A DNA stretch of 64,000 nucleotides from Martinezella lusitana (lineage in GTDB: Bacteria; Pseudomonadota; Alphaproteobacteria; Rhizobiales; Rhizobiaceae), in assembly GCF_010668395.1 (NCBI RefSeq), contig NZ_WUEY01000001.1, positions 496,001 to 560,000 on the forward strand, read 5' to 3'. Shown in pieces: positions 30,303 through 39,441 of the stretch. The notes under the pieces are model-generated. The model worked only from the letters and a program-made list of their open reading frames with translations, made no database searches and was not told the origin of the DNA. The translations under genes were made by a program, and so were the position numbers. How positions within the stretch are numbered: the stretch's first letter is position 1; each line of letters opens with the position of its first letter.

Positions 30303-31154
30303 CTAGGTAAGTGTCAGGATATGGCGGCGGGCCTCGAACAGCATGACTGCCGTCGCCACCGCCAGATTGAGGCTATCGGCGCGGCCGGCCTGCGGAATGC
30401 GGGCAAGCGCATCGGCCTCTTTCGCCAGGGCATCCGGCAGGCCGGACTGCTCGTTGCCCATCAGCAGCACGACAGGCTTCTTCTTGTAGTCGATGGTGCG
30501 GTAGTCGACGGCGCCGGCGAGGTGGGTGGCGACGACGCTGACACCCGCCGACTTCTTCCAGCCGACAAACTCCTCCTGCGTCGCCTTGACGACAGGCACT
30601 GCGAAGACCGAACCCATGGTGGCGCGCACGGTTTCCAGCGAAAACGGATCGGTCGTCTCACCGACGAGGATGACGCCGGAAGCACCCGCCGCATCGGCGG
30701 TGCGGATGATGGTGCCGAGATTGCCGGGATCGCGCACGCGGTCGAGCGCCACCCAGGTCTCGCCCGCCTTCGGCTTGACATCCCTAAGCGGCCGCCAGCG
30801 CTGTTCGAAGACGCCGACCACCATCTGCGGATTGTCGCGGCGGGTAATCGAGCCGATCACCTTTTCGCTGACCTCCAGCACCAGCCCCCCGGCGGCGACC
30901 GTTTTCGCGGCGACCTGCTCGACCAGGGGCTTGCCCTTTGCGGCCTTGGCATAGACCAGCGTGCGGATCGTCCAGCCGAGCTCCAGCGCGTCGATGACCA
31001 GCTTCAGCCCTTCGGCCAGGAAAGCGCCGCTTTCCTCGCGGGACTTCTTGACCGTCAGCGCCTTGATGTCCTTGACAATCGGATTGGCAAGCGAGGTGAC
31101 CTCCTTGACCTGTCCGACCCTGCGCGGGCCGTCGTTACGGAAATCCTGGTTCAT
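30303..31154 (-). CDS. TrmH/SpoU-family RNA 2'-O-methyltransferase
   Basis: This 283-residue SPOUT methyltransferase has the three family motifs: motif 1 RDPGNLGTIIRTADAAGASGVIL (shown as RDPGNLGTIIRTADA), motif 2 VVLLMGNEQSGL, and motif 3 ADSLNLAVATAVMLFEA. An N-terminal SpoU substrate-binding domain covers the first 110 residues. RNA ribose methylation, probably of 23S rRNA or tRNA, is likely, but the exact nucleotide cannot be told from the sequence. It overlaps the next gene upstream (a class I methyltransferase) by four bases, suggesting a paired RNA-modifying unit. Confidence 0.9.
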   Translation of the reverse strand: MNQDFRNDGPRRVGQVKEVTSLANPIVKDIKALTVKKSREESGAFLAEGLKLVIDALELGWTIRTLVYAKAAKGKPLVEQVAAKTVAAGGLVLEVSEKVIGSITRRDNPQMVVGVFEQRWRPLRDVKPKAGETWVALDRVRDPGNLGTIIRTADAAGASGVILVGETTDPFSLETVRATMGSVFAVPVVKATQEEFVGWKKSAGVSVVATHLAGAVDYRTIDYKKKPVVLLMGNEQSGLPDALAKEADALARIPQAGRADSLNLAVATAVMLFEARRHILTLT

Positions 31155-32275
31155 TGCGGCACCCAGCGGCTGAAGAGAGAGGTGGAAAGCGCCCTGCCCG
31201 GCGTGCGGCCGTCGAGGCCGGCTTCGCGGATAACCAGTTCGCCGGATTCGACGACGCCGCCGGCACCGCGCATGGTCTCGCGCATCAGCTCATGGATCGA
31301 ATAGAAGCTGGCGCGGATCGAATAGGCCGTCAGCACGAGGCCCAGCGCCTTGGGCGACAGGATCTCGCGGCAGATGTCGAGCATCAGCGGCAGGTGTTCG
31401 AACAGATGCCAGACCTCGCCGTTCGGGCCGCGGCCGAACTTCGGCGGATCGGTCAGGATAATATCGTATTTGCTGCCGCGTCGTTCCTCGCGCAGGATGA
31501 ACTTCATCGCATCCTCGCAGATCCAGCGGATCGGCAGCTTTTCCATGCGACCCAGGGCCTGGTTTTCGCGCGCCCAGCCGATCGCCTTCTTGGAGGCGTC
31601 GACATGGGTCACTTCCGCGCCGGCTGCGGCGGCCACCAGCGAAGCGACGCCGGTATAGCCGAAGAGGTTCAGGACCTTCAGCGGGCGTTTCGCCGCCTCG
31701 ACCTGCTCCTTCATCCATGCCCAATGCACGATCTGCTCGGGGAAGACGCCGACATGACGGAACGCGGTGAAGCGGCCAAGGAAATCGACGCCGAGCAATT
31801 GCAGCGGCCAGGTCTCACCGAGCGCTTCGCGCGGAAAGCGCCAGCGGCCCATGCCATCCTCGTCCGTATCGCCGGTGAAGATCGCTTCGGCGTTGTCCCA
31901 GACATGCGAGGGCAGCGTCGGCGGCCACAGCGCCTGCGCTTCCGGCCGGACGATGCGATAGGGTCCATACTGCTCGAGCTTCAGCCCGTTGCCGCTATCG
32001 ATCAGGTGAAAGTCCCCGGCGCCCAGCGACTCGAGGATGACCGGTACGCGCTCAGTCGGCCGCTCGCCGCTGCGCACGGTCAGCGAGCGCTCGGGTGCGG
32101 CAGGCGCAGACGCACGCGGCTCGGCAACGCGCTCGCTTTGATCGCGCGAAGGCTTGGCTGGCCTTGCGGCATGCGCGGGCTTTGCCGGCGGCTTGCCGGG
32201 CATGTCACGCCGGGGTTTTGCCCCGAGACCGCCCGCGGTTTTCTGGCCGGGCCGGCTTTCCCTATGTTTCACCAT
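31151..32275 (-). CDS. Class I SAM-dependent RNA methyltransferase (RlmI-like fold)
   Basis: The 374-residue protein has a basic, Pro/Ala-rich N-terminus (about residues 1-85). A Rossmann methyltransferase domain then carries NLFGYTGVASLVAAAAGAEVTHVD (motif I, here NLFGYTGVASL) and the catalytic-loop motif ILTDPPKFGRG. This resembles RlmI/PUA-linked 23S rRNA m5C methyltransferases, but a PUA domain is not obvious. The start is ATG 32275, since the longer frame upstream runs into the divergent CoxG gene. It overlaps the TrmH-type gene by four bases, and its low-complexity tail may bind RNA. The target is inferred. Confidence 0.85.
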   Translation of the reverse strand: MVKHRESRPGQKTAGGLGAKPRRDMPGKPPAKPAHAARPAKPSRDQSERVAEPRASAPAAPERSLTVRSGERPTERVPVILESLGAGDFHLIDSGNGLKLEQYGPYRIVRPEAQALWPPTLPSHVWDNAEAIFTGDTDEDGMGRWRFPREALGETWPLQLLGVDFLGRFTAFRHVGVFPEQIVHWAWMKEQVEAAKRPLKVLNLFGYTGVASLVAAAAGAEVTHVDASKKAIGWARENQALGRMEKLPIRWICEDAMKFILREERRGSKYDIILTDPPKFGRGPNGEVWHLFEHLPLMLDICREILSPKALGLVLTAYSIRASFYSIHELMRETMRGAGGVVESGELVIREAGLDGRTPGRALSTSLFSRWVPQ

Positions 32276-32387
32276 GCTTGTCTCGAAATTGATATGTGCG
32301 TGCAAATAGCATCTGGCCGCCACTTGGCAAAGCGCTTTCCGATCTGCGATGATCCATGCACAAAATGTCACATTGGGAGGATTGCGC

Positions 32388-32840
32388 ATGGACATGACCG
32401 GCGAAGAGCGGATCGCGGCACCCAGGGACGCAGTGTGGGCTGCGCTGAACAATCCTGAAATCCTCAAGCAATGCATCCCCGGCTGTCAAAGCCTGGAGAG
32501 AGTATCCCCGACGGAGCTGACCGCGACGGTGAAGCTGAAGATCGGGCCGGTCTCGGCCTCCTTCAACGGCGAGGTCACGCTTTCCAACATCAACGCGCCG
32601 GAAAGCTATACGATCTCCGGCGAGGGAAAAGGCGGCATCGCCGGCTTTGCCAAGGGCGGCGCCGACGTCGTGCTGAAGGAAGACGGCAACGAGACGATCC
32701 TGCAATACGAAGCCAAGGCGCAAGTGGGCGGCAAGATCGCACAGCTCGGTTCACGGCTGGTCGATTCCAGCGCCAAGAAGCTCGCGCAACAGTTTTTTGC
32801 CGATTTCACCGCCGCTATAAACGGTCAGGCCAGCGCCTGA
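32388..32840 (+). CDS. CoxG/SRPBCC-family protein
   Basis: This 150-residue protein has the START/SRPBCC fold of the carbon monoxide dehydrogenase subunit G (CoxG) family: MDMTGEERIAAPRDAVWAAL, the CIPGCQSLE turn, then the strands VKLKIGPVSASFNGEVTL and AQVGGKIAQLGSRLVDSSAKKLAQQFF. The family binds hydrophobic ligands or helps recruit CODH to the membrane in some species. No CODH genes are nearby, so the role here is unknown. I start at ATG 32388, with a strong GGGAGG site seven bases upstream, not at an earlier in-frame ATG. It diverges from the class I methyltransferase gene. Confidence 0.9.
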   Translation: MDMTGEERIAAPRDAVWAALNNPEILKQCIPGCQSLERVSPTELTATVKLKIGPVSASFNGEVTLSNINAPESYTISGEGKGGIAGFAKGGADVVLKEDGNETILQYEAKAQVGGKIAQLGSRLVDSSAKKLAQQFFADFTAAINGQASA

Positions 32841-32875
32841 TTGCCGCGGACATGTCGGCACCCATATAATTGGTC

Positions 32876-33334
32876 ATGATAACGAAATCCGAGACCTGGG
32901 CCATCCGGCCGGCGCGCGAGCAGGACAGACACAATCTTGCGGAGATCTATCTCCGTGTCCGCCGAGAGACATTCCTATGGGTCGATCCCAGCCGCTTCAG
33001 CTTTGAAGACTTCGAGGTTCACACCAATGGCGAACGTCTGTTCGTTTGCGAAAACGGGCATGGCGCGGTTGCGGGTTTCGCGGCGATCTGGGAGCCGGAC
33101 GACTTCATCCATATGCTCTATATCCTGCCAGCCTTCCAGGCGCGCGGTGCCGGCAAAGCCCTGCTTGCCGCCCTGCCGGGTTGGCCAACGCGCCGCTACC
33201 GGCTGAAATGCCTGGTCAAGAACACGCGCGCCATGGCGTTCTATCGAACGCTTGGCTTCGAGGTGATCGGCGACGGCGCCTCGCCCGAGGGCGACTACAA
33301 GGAAATGCTGCTCAACGCCCAGCGCTCATCGTGA
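32876..33334 (+). CDS. GNAT-family N-acetyltransferase
   Basis: This 152-residue protein shows the GNAT fold: WAIRPAREQDRHNLAEIYL, the acetyl-CoA loop AFQARGAGKALLAAL, and the final KNTRAMAFYRTLGFEVIGDG strand. The motif YRTLGF is typical. The substrate is unknown. I favour ATG 32876; an in-frame TTG lies six bases upstream. No clear ribosome-binding site is visible. It follows the CoxG-like gene by 35 bases and its end overlaps the convergent lapA gene by nine bases. Confidence 0.8.
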   Translation: MITKSETWAIRPAREQDRHNLAEIYLRVRRETFLWVDPSRFSFEDFEVHTNGERLFVCENGHGAVAGFAAIWEPDDFIHMLYILPAFQARGAGKALLAALPGWPTRRYRLKCLVKNTRAMAFYRTLGFEVIGDGASPEGDYKEMLLNAQRSS

Positions 33335-33658
33335 CGGAAGCTGTCCGGCAATCTGTTCGGCGCGCGTGCGGTGTTTGTCCGCCTCGGCCTGCCAGCGAAC
33401 CGCCTCCAGCGACTGGCTGCGGGCGCGCTTGCGATGCTTTCCCTGATTGAACCATGTGACGGCAGCGCCCACCAGCATGCCGAGGATGAGCGCCACGAAC
33501 AGCAGCACGAACAGAGGCGCATGCAGCGACAGCACCTGGTCGTCCGGCCGGAACGGATTGAGGGCCAGCGTGACGGATTGCCTGTTGGCAACGCAGAATA
33601 TGATCAGGATGATGCCGATCGGCAGCAATATCAGCAGATTGACGATCTTCTTGGCCAT
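33326..33658 (-). CDS. lapA: LapA-domain (DUF1049) inner-membrane protein
   Basis: This 110-residue protein has two membrane helices (residues about 5-25 and 45-70) with the LapA-domain signature FCVANRQSVTLALNP and the loop SLHAPLFVLLFVALILGMLVG (shown as SLHAPLFVLLFVAL). A charged cytoplasmic tail follows. In Escherichia coli LapA/LapB regulate LpxC turnover and LPS levels. Here it is alone, without lapB, next to ihfB on the same strand, an arrangement that is common in alphaproteobacteria. Its end overlaps the convergent GNAT gene. Confidence 0.85.
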   Translation of the reverse strand: MAKKIVNLLILLPIGIILIIFCVANRQSVTLALNPFRPDDQVLSLHAPLFVLLFVALILGMLVGAAVTWFNQGKHRKRARSQSLEAVRWQAEADKHRTRAEQIAGQLPSR

Positions 33659-33825
33659 TGCGCAGCTCCTTCATTCGCGGACATGCGTCTTCGCACCCAA
33701 GCCGCCTTCAGCCGCAGAATAGAAAAGAGGCGGCTGAATTCAAGTGCCACCGCGTCGCGGCACAATCACGTCCGACGGCATCCCGTCGCGGCATTTTCGG
33801 AAAAAGGACGGCTCGATCAGGCTGA

Positions 33826-34131
33826 TCAGTTGTCGTCTTCCTCGTCGCCTGCGCCCGGATTCAGGCGCTCGCGAAGCTCCTTGCCCGTCTTGAAGAAGGG
33901 CACCCACTTTTCCTCGACGAAGACCGTATCGCCGGTGCGCGGATTGCGACCGGAGCGCGAAGGCCGGTTCTTGACGGAGAACGCGCCGAAGCCGCGAAGT
34001 TCAACCCGGTTTCCGGCGGCAAGCGCATCGGTGATCTCATCGAGGACAGCGTTGACGATATTTTCGACGTCACGGTGATAGAGATGCGGGTTGCGGGCGG
34101 CGACAATCTGCACCAATTCCGACTTGATCAC
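33826..34131 (-). CDS. ihfB: Integration host factor subunit beta
   Basis: IhfB pairs with IhfA to bend DNA sharply at regulatory and recombination sites, including sigma-54 promoters, which is relevant to rpoN downstream. The 101-residue protein has the HU/IHF signature: [14 protein letters not shown], the [21 protein letters not shown] segment ([18 protein letters not shown]), and a C-terminal [13 protein letters not shown] tail. Length and acidic end are usual for rhizobial IHF-beta. It is 26 bases downstream of sppA on the same strand, so sppA and ihfB are probably co-transcribed. Confidence 0.94.
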   Translation of the reverse strand: MIKSELVQIVAARNPHLYHRDVENIVNAVLDEITDALAAGNRVELRGFGAFSVKNRPSRSGRNPRTGDTVFVEEKWVPFFKTGKELRERLNPGAGDEEDDN

Positions 34132-34157
34132 GGCTATCCCCTTAAATCATTGATTTA

Positions 34158-35117
34158 TCAATTGGCTGCACCCTGCCAAACAGAAAGCAGGCCGTCAAGA
34201 AACAACTTATCGGTCATGATTTTCTGGAGACTCGCTCCTTTTATAAAATCATCATAACCGAAACGATTTAGCAACCAGGAAGCAGCACCCGGCCAAAAGA
34301 AGGATGAGGTTTTGTCCTGCGGCTTCCAGTCGACGATCGGCAGATCCTTCTTGACCTTGCGCGTTTCGAGATAGGCGAGAATTTCATCCTCGCCGCCAAG
34401 CGTATCGATCAGCTTGTTCTGGAGCGCCTGACGGCCGGTGAAGATGCTGCCGTCGGCGAGCTTCAACACCTCGTCGCGCGGCAGCCTGCGGCGATCCGCC
34501 ACCAGATCGACGAACCAGGCATAGCTGTCCATGACCATATTGCGGATCATGTTCTTGGCGTCTTCGCTCGCCGGATGAAAGGGCGAGGGTTCGGCCTTCA
34601 GCGGCGCCGATTTGATCTCGTCGAGCGAAACGCCGACCTTGTCGAGCAGATCCTTGACCTGCGGATACTGGAAGATGACGCCGATCGACCCCGTGATGGA
34701 GGTATCGCCCGCAACGATATTGTCGCCGGCCGCGGCGATCATGTAGCCGGCCGAGGCAGCGACGGTGCGGATGTCCGATACCACGGGCTTCTTGGCCGCG
34801 ACGGCTCGGATCGCCTTGAAGATGCGCTCGCCACCATAAGTAGTCCCGCCCGTCGACGAGATGGAAACGATCAATGCCTTGACCTGGTCATTGTCGCGGA
34901 TCTTCTTCAACCGCTCCAGAAGTTCCGGATCGTCCTGGATGAGTCCGGAAATCGTGACGCGCGCAATTTGCGGACCTCGCGCATCCGGCAGGTCGGCCGC
35001 GATGAAGCGGTAGAGCGCAAAACCGAGCGCCACAAGGAGCAAAACGGCAACAATACGCCAGAAACCAAGCTTTCGGCGCATTTGTCGCCGGTCCGCGATT
35101 GCAGAACTGTCCATCAC
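34158..35117 (-). CDS. sppA: Signal peptide peptidase SppA (short S49 type)
   Basis: SppA degrades cleaved signal peptides at the inner membrane. The 319-residue protein has one N-terminal membrane helix (about residues 18-40) and a single S49 protease domain. The catalytic nucleophile is Ser in DTSITGSIGVIFQYP (about residue 142) and the general-base Lys is in SSTGGTTYGGERIFKAIRAV (shown in two parts: SSTGGTTYGGERIFKAI). It diverges from the lptC-lptA-lptB cluster and is followed by ihfB. GCAGGGAG lies upstream of the ATG. Confidence 0.92.
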   Translation of the reverse strand: MMDSSAIADRRQMRRKLGFWRIVAVLLLVALGFALYRFIAADLPDARGPQIARVTISGLIQDDPELLERLKKIRDNDQVKALIVSISSTGGTTYGGERIFKAIRAVAAKKPVVSDIRTVAASAGYMIAAAGDNIVAGDTSITGSIGVIFQYPQVKDLLDKVGVSLDEIKSAPLKAEPSPFHPASEDAKNMIRNMVMDSYAWFVDLVADRRRLPRDEVLKLADGSIFTGRQALQNKLIDTLGGEDEILAYLETRKVKKDLPIVDWKPQDKTSSFFWPGAASWLLNRFGYDDFIKGASLQKIMTDKLFLDGLLSVWQGAAN

Positions 35118-35439
35118 GCCTTATTTCTCCCTGCAACAAACCGAATGCGCAACAAATCGGAAGATGACATCTTGAAACTGGCACAAATCATAGAGAAAAG
35201 CTCTTCCCGTTTTCGATGTCCTCGGCGTGACACCGCGCTGCCGGTTCATCAGATAGGACATCGCCAGTCCCGATGAAACCGGCTTATGCCATATTTTTCT
35301 GCCAAAATTCCTGAGCCGCAGAAAAAAATCCATATTGGCAAGCCAGTGCAATAATGCGAAACGATCCGACAGGCTTTTTGGCACAGCCTCGCATAGCGTG
35401 AATGCGGTTCTCCGGATCCATGAAAGACGGACCTGTTGC
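35118..35439. other. Divergent intergenic region sppA / lptC (322 bases)
   Basis: This region carries the back-to-back promoters of sppA (leftwards) and the lpt-rpoN cluster (rightwards). It is less GC-rich than the flanking genes. A CTTGAA box near 35171 on the + strand is a possible -35 element. I see no convincing gene; open frames here have no family similarity and no good ribosome-binding site. A TGGCAC-like element at 35379 has the wrong spacing for sigma-54. Confidence 0.6.
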
Positions 35440-36126
35440 ATGCTGAATACGATCGAGACTCCCGGCGAGGCAATCCGCTCGGTGCCGGAACGGAATATAT
35501 ACAAAGAAGCGACCTTTCATTCAGCCCGCGTGAAGCGGCTGAAGGTGTTGCTGCCGCTTGCCGCCTTCATCGTCTCGCTCATCTTTATCGCTGTCTCGGT
35601 CGTGCGTGCCTATCTGCCCGAGGAAATACAGATCGAGGGCGCCAAGATCGAGGACGGCAAGGTGGTCATGGAGCGCCCTGCCATTGCCGGCCGCAACAAG
35701 GAAGGCATCAATTACTCCCTTCTCGCCGAAAAGGCGCTGCAGGACATCAAGAATCCGAACATGATCACGCTCAAGACCATCAAGGCATCCATGCCTGTGA
35801 ATACCGACGTGATCGCCCACGTAACGGCCCAGAGCGCGGATTTCGATCGCCAGGCCGATACGCTCAAGCTCACCGAGCCCTTCACCATCCAGATGGACAA
35901 CGGCCTGCGCGCCGAGTTCAAGACCGCCTTCCTCGACGTGAAGAAGGGCGACCTTTCCAGCCAGGATCAGGTTGCAATCTATCGAGGCGGCATGTCGGTT
36001 GTTGCGCGTTCACTCAAGATGACGGATAAGGGGAGCGTAATCGAATTCGACGGGGAGGTGCGGATGCATATCGAGCCTTCCGCAATCCATAATTCAGCTA
36101 GCCAACAAAAGCCGGGCGGTTCATGA
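35440..36126 (+). CDS. lptC: LPS export periplasmic/inner-membrane protein LptC
   Basis: LptC is the bitopic inner-membrane protein that passes lipopolysaccharide from LptBFG to LptA. The 228-residue product has one N-terminal membrane helix (about residues 33-52) and a beta-jellyroll periplasmic domain of the LptC family, ending with DGEVRMHI. I start at ATG 35440; the longer open frame upstream lacks similarity. The sequence is more divergent than LptA and LptB, as usual, and the assignment rests on the domain and on the lptC-lptA-lptB order. It overlaps lptA by four bases (ATGA). Confidence 0.9.
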   Translation: MLNTIETPGEAIRSVPERNIYKEATFHSARVKRLKVLLPLAAFIVSLIFIAVSVVRAYLPEEIQIEGAKIEDGKVVMERPAIAGRNKEGINYSLLAEKALQDIKNPNMITLKTIKASMPVNTDVIAHVTAQSADFDRQADTLKLTEPFTIQMDNGLRAEFKTAFLDVKKGDLSSQDQVAIYRGGMSVVARSLKMTDKGSVIEFDGEVRMHIEPSAIHNSASQQKPGGS

Positions 36127-36776
36127 TAAAGTATTGGTCAAATTCAATTTTCCACTCCGGCGCGCGCAAGGCCGGCCTTCTCTGTGCTTTCAGCGCACTC
36201 GCCTTCTTCGCGGCAGCGGAAGCAGGCGCGCAATCGACGACCAGCTCCATGCCTGGCCTTGCCCTGTCCAGCGATCAGCCGATCCAGATCGAAAGCGACA
36301 AGCTCGAAATCCACGATCAGGAAAGCCAGGCCGTGTTCACCGGCAACGTCAAGGTGGTCCAGGGGACCACGACGATGCAGGCGGGAAAGATGACTGTCTT
36401 CTATAAGAAGAAGCAGCCAGCCGACGCAAAGCAGGCCGACAATCCGGTCGCCAAGGCCGCCAAGGAGCAGAACCAGTCGCTGGTGTCGGGCGATGCCAAC
36501 ATCGACCACATTCTGGTCACCGACAAGGTTTATCTGGTGTCCGGCACACAGACGGCGACAGCCGAGGACGGCTCCTTCGACATGGCCAACCAGCTTGCGA
36601 TCCTCAAGGGCAAGAAGGTCGTTCTGACCGATGGACCGAACGTCTTCACGGGCTGCCAGCTCACCGTGCACATGGCAACGGGCGAAGCGCAGCTGGACTC
36701 CTGTGGCGGTCGCGTCCAGATCCAGCTCGATCCGAAGTCGCAGCAAGTGCAGCAACAACAACAAAAGAAGAATTGA
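36123..36776 (+). CDS. lptA: LPS transport periplasmic protein LptA
   Basis: LptA forms the periplasmic bridge that carries lipopolysaccharide to the outer membrane. The 217-residue precursor has a signal peptide (cleavage likely after the AEAGA near residue 36) and an OstA-like beta-jellyroll with PIQIESDKLEIHDQESQAVFTGNV (shown as PIQIESDKLEIHDQ). The FTGNVKVVQGTTTMQA strands are typical. A low-complexity Gln tail (SQQVQQQQQKKN) ends the protein. It overlaps lptC by four bases and is followed by lptB after 13 bases, so the three are one operon. Confidence 0.93.
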   Translation: MIKYWSNSIFHSGARKAGLLCAFSALAFFAAAEAGAQSTTSSMPGLALSSDQPIQIESDKLEIHDQESQAVFTGNVKVVQGTTTMQAGKMTVFYKKKQPADAKQADNPVAKAAKEQNQSLVSGDANIDHILVTDKVYLVSGTQTATAEDGSFDMANQLAILKGKKVVLTDGPNVFTGCQLTVHMATGEAQLDSCGGRVQIQLDPKSQQVQQQQQKKN

Positions 36777-36789
36777 TACCGGCCCCCTC

Positions 36790-37602
36790 GTGACGACATC
36801 GACCACCTCCACTTTGCCCGGCATGCCCGGGCCGTCTTCCACGGCATCGGGCGCACCGGCCACGGATAAGACACGCTATAAGGGCACCCTGATCGCGCGC
36901 GGTCTCACCAAGACCTACGGCAGGCGGCGCGTCGTCAACGGCGTTTCGCTGGTGGTGCGGCGCGGCGAAGCGGTGGGCTTGCTCGGGCCGAACGGCGCGG
37001 GCAAGACAACCTGTTTCTACATGATCACCGGGCTGGTGCCCGTCGATGAAGGCACGATCGAGATCGACGGCAACAATGTCACGACGATGCCGATGTACCG
37101 CCGCGCGCGGCTCGGCGTCGGCTATCTGCCGCAGGAAGCCTCGATCTTCCGCGGCCTGACGGTGGAGGAAAACATCCGCGCCGTGCTCGAAGTCCATGAA
37201 AAGGACAAGACCAAGCGGGAGCGCAAGATCGACGAATTGCTGGAGGAATTCCACATTCGCAATCTGCGCACCGTGCCGGCGATCGCGCTCTCGGGCGGCG
37301 AGCGGCGGCGCCTCGAAATCGCCCGTGCGCTGGCGACCGACCCGACTTTCATGCTCCTCGACGAACCCTTCGCGGGCGTCGACCCGATCTCGGTCGCCGA
37401 CATTCAGAACCTCGTGCATCACCTGACGGCACGCGGCATCGGCGTGCTGATCACGGACCACAATGTTCGCGAGACGCTCGGCCTCATCGACCGCGCCTAC
37501 ATCATCCACGCGGGCGAGGTGCTGACCCACGGGCGGGCGAACGATATCGTCAGCAATCCCGAAGTACGCAAGCTGTATCTGGGCGACAATTTCAGCCTCT
37601 GA
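36790..37602 (+). CDS. lptB: LPS export ABC transporter ATPase LptB
   Basis: LptB powers extraction of lipopolysaccharide from the inner membrane with LptF and LptG. The 270-residue protein has a Thr/Pro/Ser-rich leader of about 30 residues. Then come Walker A GLLGPNGAGKTTCFYMITG, the Q-loop, the ABC signature LSGGERRRLEIARAL and Walker B FMLLDEPFAGVDP, all typical of LptB. The start is uncertain: GTG 36790 lies 13 bases after lptA, and an in-frame ATG at 36823 is an alternative; neither has a strong ribosome-binding site. rpoN follows 193 bases downstream. Confidence 0.93.
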   Translation: MTTSTTSTLPGMPGPSSTASGAPATDKTRYKGTLIARGLTKTYGRRRVVNGVSLVVRRGEAVGLLGPNGAGKTTCFYMITGLVPVDEGTIEIDGNNVTTMPMYRRARLGVGYLPQEASIFRGLTVEENIRAVLEVHEKDKTKRERKIDELLEEFHIRNLRTVPAIALSGGERRRLEIARALATDPTFMLLDEPFAGVDPISVADIQNLVHHLTARGIGVLITDHNVRETLGLIDRAYIIHAGEVLTHGRANDIVSNPEVRKLYLGDNFSL

Positions 37603-37795
37603 CAGGCTGAAATTCCAGTGCCTTGCTTGCCAATATTACCGGATGCCGGGCCAGGCCCGAAATCTACTTTTGCTTCACAGTTCCGCTTGACCAAATCCGA
37701 TAAAAAAGCAATTTTTGGGCCAGTTGGAATTTCGCGAAGATTTTATGGATTAAAAGCGCGGATTCCCGAGGTTCAAGGGGAGTCCCGCGTCCGCC

Positions 37796-39355
37796 ATGGC
37801 ATTATCGGCCAATCTTTTCCTGCGCCAAAGCCAGAGCCTGGTGATGACACCGCAACTGATGCAATCCATCCAGTTGCTGCAGATGACCCATTTTGAACTG
37901 ACGCAATTCATCGCACAGGAAGTCGAGAAGAACCCGCTGCTGGAATTTGCGTCAAATGACGACGATATAGGCAGCAACGGCGATCGCGACACAAGGGACG
38001 AACGCTTCGAAGCCCCGGAAGAGACGCATGGCGACGACGGCTCCGAACGCAATGCCGGAGATCTGGCGAGCGACTGGTACGAAAGCGACAATACCGGCAA
38101 CGCCAATCGACTGAGCGACGAGCTCGATACCAATTTCAGCGACGTCTTTCCCGATGACGGCAGCCCGCAGCGCGCCGATGCGCCCGAACTGCTGAGCCAG
38201 TGGAAATCCATGCCCGGCGGCGAAGCCGGCGAGAGTTACGATCTGGACGATTTCGTCGCCGGCCAGGTATCGCTGCGTGATCATCTCAACGAGCAGATTC
38301 CCTTCTCGCTTACCGCGTTGGGCGACCGGCTGATCGGCCAGCACCTCGTCGACCAGCTCGACGATGCCGGCTACCTGCGCTCCGACCTGAACGAAACGGC
38401 CGAGCGTCTCGGCACGACTTTGGCGGATGTGGAACGCGTGCTGAATACCTTGCAGCAACTCGACCCGGCCGGCGTCTTCGCCCGCTCTCTCAGCGAGTGC
38501 CTGGCGATCCAGCTCCGGCAGAAAGACCGGTTCGACCCGGCCATGGAGCGACTGATCCAGAACCTGGAGCTGCTCGGGCGGCGCGATTTCGCGACGCTGA
38601 AGCGGCTCTGCGGCGTCGACGAAGAGGATCTGCTCGACATGATGGCGGAAATCCGCCAGCTCAATCCCAAGCCGGGCAGCGGCTTCGAGACCGACATATC
38701 CGAGGCCATCATGCCCGATATCGTCGTGCGCCCGTCTTCGGACGGGAGCTGGCTTGTGGAGCTCAATCCCGATGCGTTGCCACGGGTGCTCGTCAGCCAG
38801 TCCTATTTCGCATCCGTTTCCAAGACCAGCCAGGACCATGCCTTCCTGTCGGAGTGCCTGCAGAACGCCAACTGGCTGACCCGCAGCCTAGACCAGCGCG
38901 CCAAGACCATCATGAAGGTGGCAAGCGAGATCGTACGCCAGCAGGATGCGTTCCTGGTGCACGGGGTCGATCATCTGCGCCCGCTCAACCTGAAAACCGT
39001 GGCGGACGCCATCAAGATGCACGAGTCCACGGTCAGCCGCGTGACCTCCAACAAGTACATGCTGACGCCGCGGGGCCTGTTCGAGCTCAAATATTTCTTC
39101 ACCGTTTCGATCAGCGCGGTCGAAGGCGGCGACGGCCATTCTGCGGAGGCCGTGCGCCACAGGATCCGCCTGCTGATCTCGAATGAGAGCCCGGATGCGG
39201 TGCTCTCCGACGACGATATCGTCGATACGCTGAAGAAGGGCGGCATCGAGCTTGCTCGCCGCACGGTTGCAAAATACCGCGAGGCCATGAACATCCCCTC
39301 CTCCGTGCAGCGGCGGCGGGAGAAGCGAGCCCTGGCCAAAGTCTCCGGCTTCTGA
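37796..39355 (+). CDS. rpoN: RNA polymerase sigma-54 factor RpoN
   Basis: RpoN directs RNA polymerase to -24/-12 promoters and controls nitrogen, dicarboxylate and symbiosis functions in rhizobia. The 519-residue protein has the Gln-rich activator-interaction region I (LMTPQLMQSIQLLQMTHFEL, shown as MTPQLMQSIQLLQM), an acidic region II, the core-binding domain and a helix-turn-helix. It ends with the RpoN box ARRTVAKYRE followed by PSSVQRRR. It sits between lptB and hpf in the order conserved across proteobacteria. Two candidate DNA-bending partners for its promoters (IHF) are in this window (ihfB). Confidence 0.97.
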   Translation: MALSANLFLRQSQSLVMTPQLMQSIQLLQMTHFELTQFIAQEVEKNPLLEFASNDDDIGSNGDRDTRDERFEAPEETHGDDGSERNAGDLASDWYESDNTGNANRLSDELDTNFSDVFPDDGSPQRADAPELLSQWKSMPGGEAGESYDLDDFVAGQVSLRDHLNEQIPFSLTALGDRLIGQHLVDQLDDAGYLRSDLNETAERLGTTLADVERVLNTLQQLDPAGVFARSLSECLAIQLRQKDRFDPAMERLIQNLELLGRRDFATLKRLCGVDEEDLLDMMAEIRQLNPKPGSGFETDISEAIMPDIVVRPSSDGSWLVELNPDALPRVLVSQSYFASVSKTSQDHAFLSECLQNANWLTRSLDQRAKTIMKVASEIVRQQDAFLVHGVDHLRPLNLKTVADAIKMHESTVSRVTSNKYMLTPRGLFELKYFFTVSISAVEGGDGHSAEAVRHRIRLLISNESPDAVLSDDDIVDTLKKGGIELARRTVAKYREAMNIPSSVQRRREKRALAKVSGF

Positions 39356-39412
39356 CGGTCGTCCATTTTCAACCGCAGGCTGCCGAACTCCTAACAGTCC
39401 GTTAAGACGCAG

Positions 39413-39441
39413 TTGACTTTCCCATGTGGCAAGGCTAGAAG
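39413..39441 (+). promoter_or_regulatory. Candidate housekeeping promoter upstream of hpf
   Basis: TTGACT and TAGAAG are separated by 17 bases, a plausible -35/-10 pair for the vegetative sigma factor. They lie about 165 bases before the hpf start, in the 250-base gap after rpoN. This suggests that hpf and ptsN are also transcribed independently of rpoN. Confidence 0.4.

Noticed and set aside
32276..32476. Longer N-terminus of the class I RNA methyltransferase
   Set aside because: The extension overlaps the well-supported CoxG-like gene and its ribosome-binding site.
35379..35393. Sigma-54 promoter before lptC
   Set aside because: The TGGCAC-like box has nine bases between GG and GC instead of ten, which usually abolishes activity.
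35121..35504. 127-aa frame on the minus strand between lptC and sppA, possibly ribonuclease D remnant
   Set aside because: No conserved exonuclease motifs, and it overlaps the lptC start.
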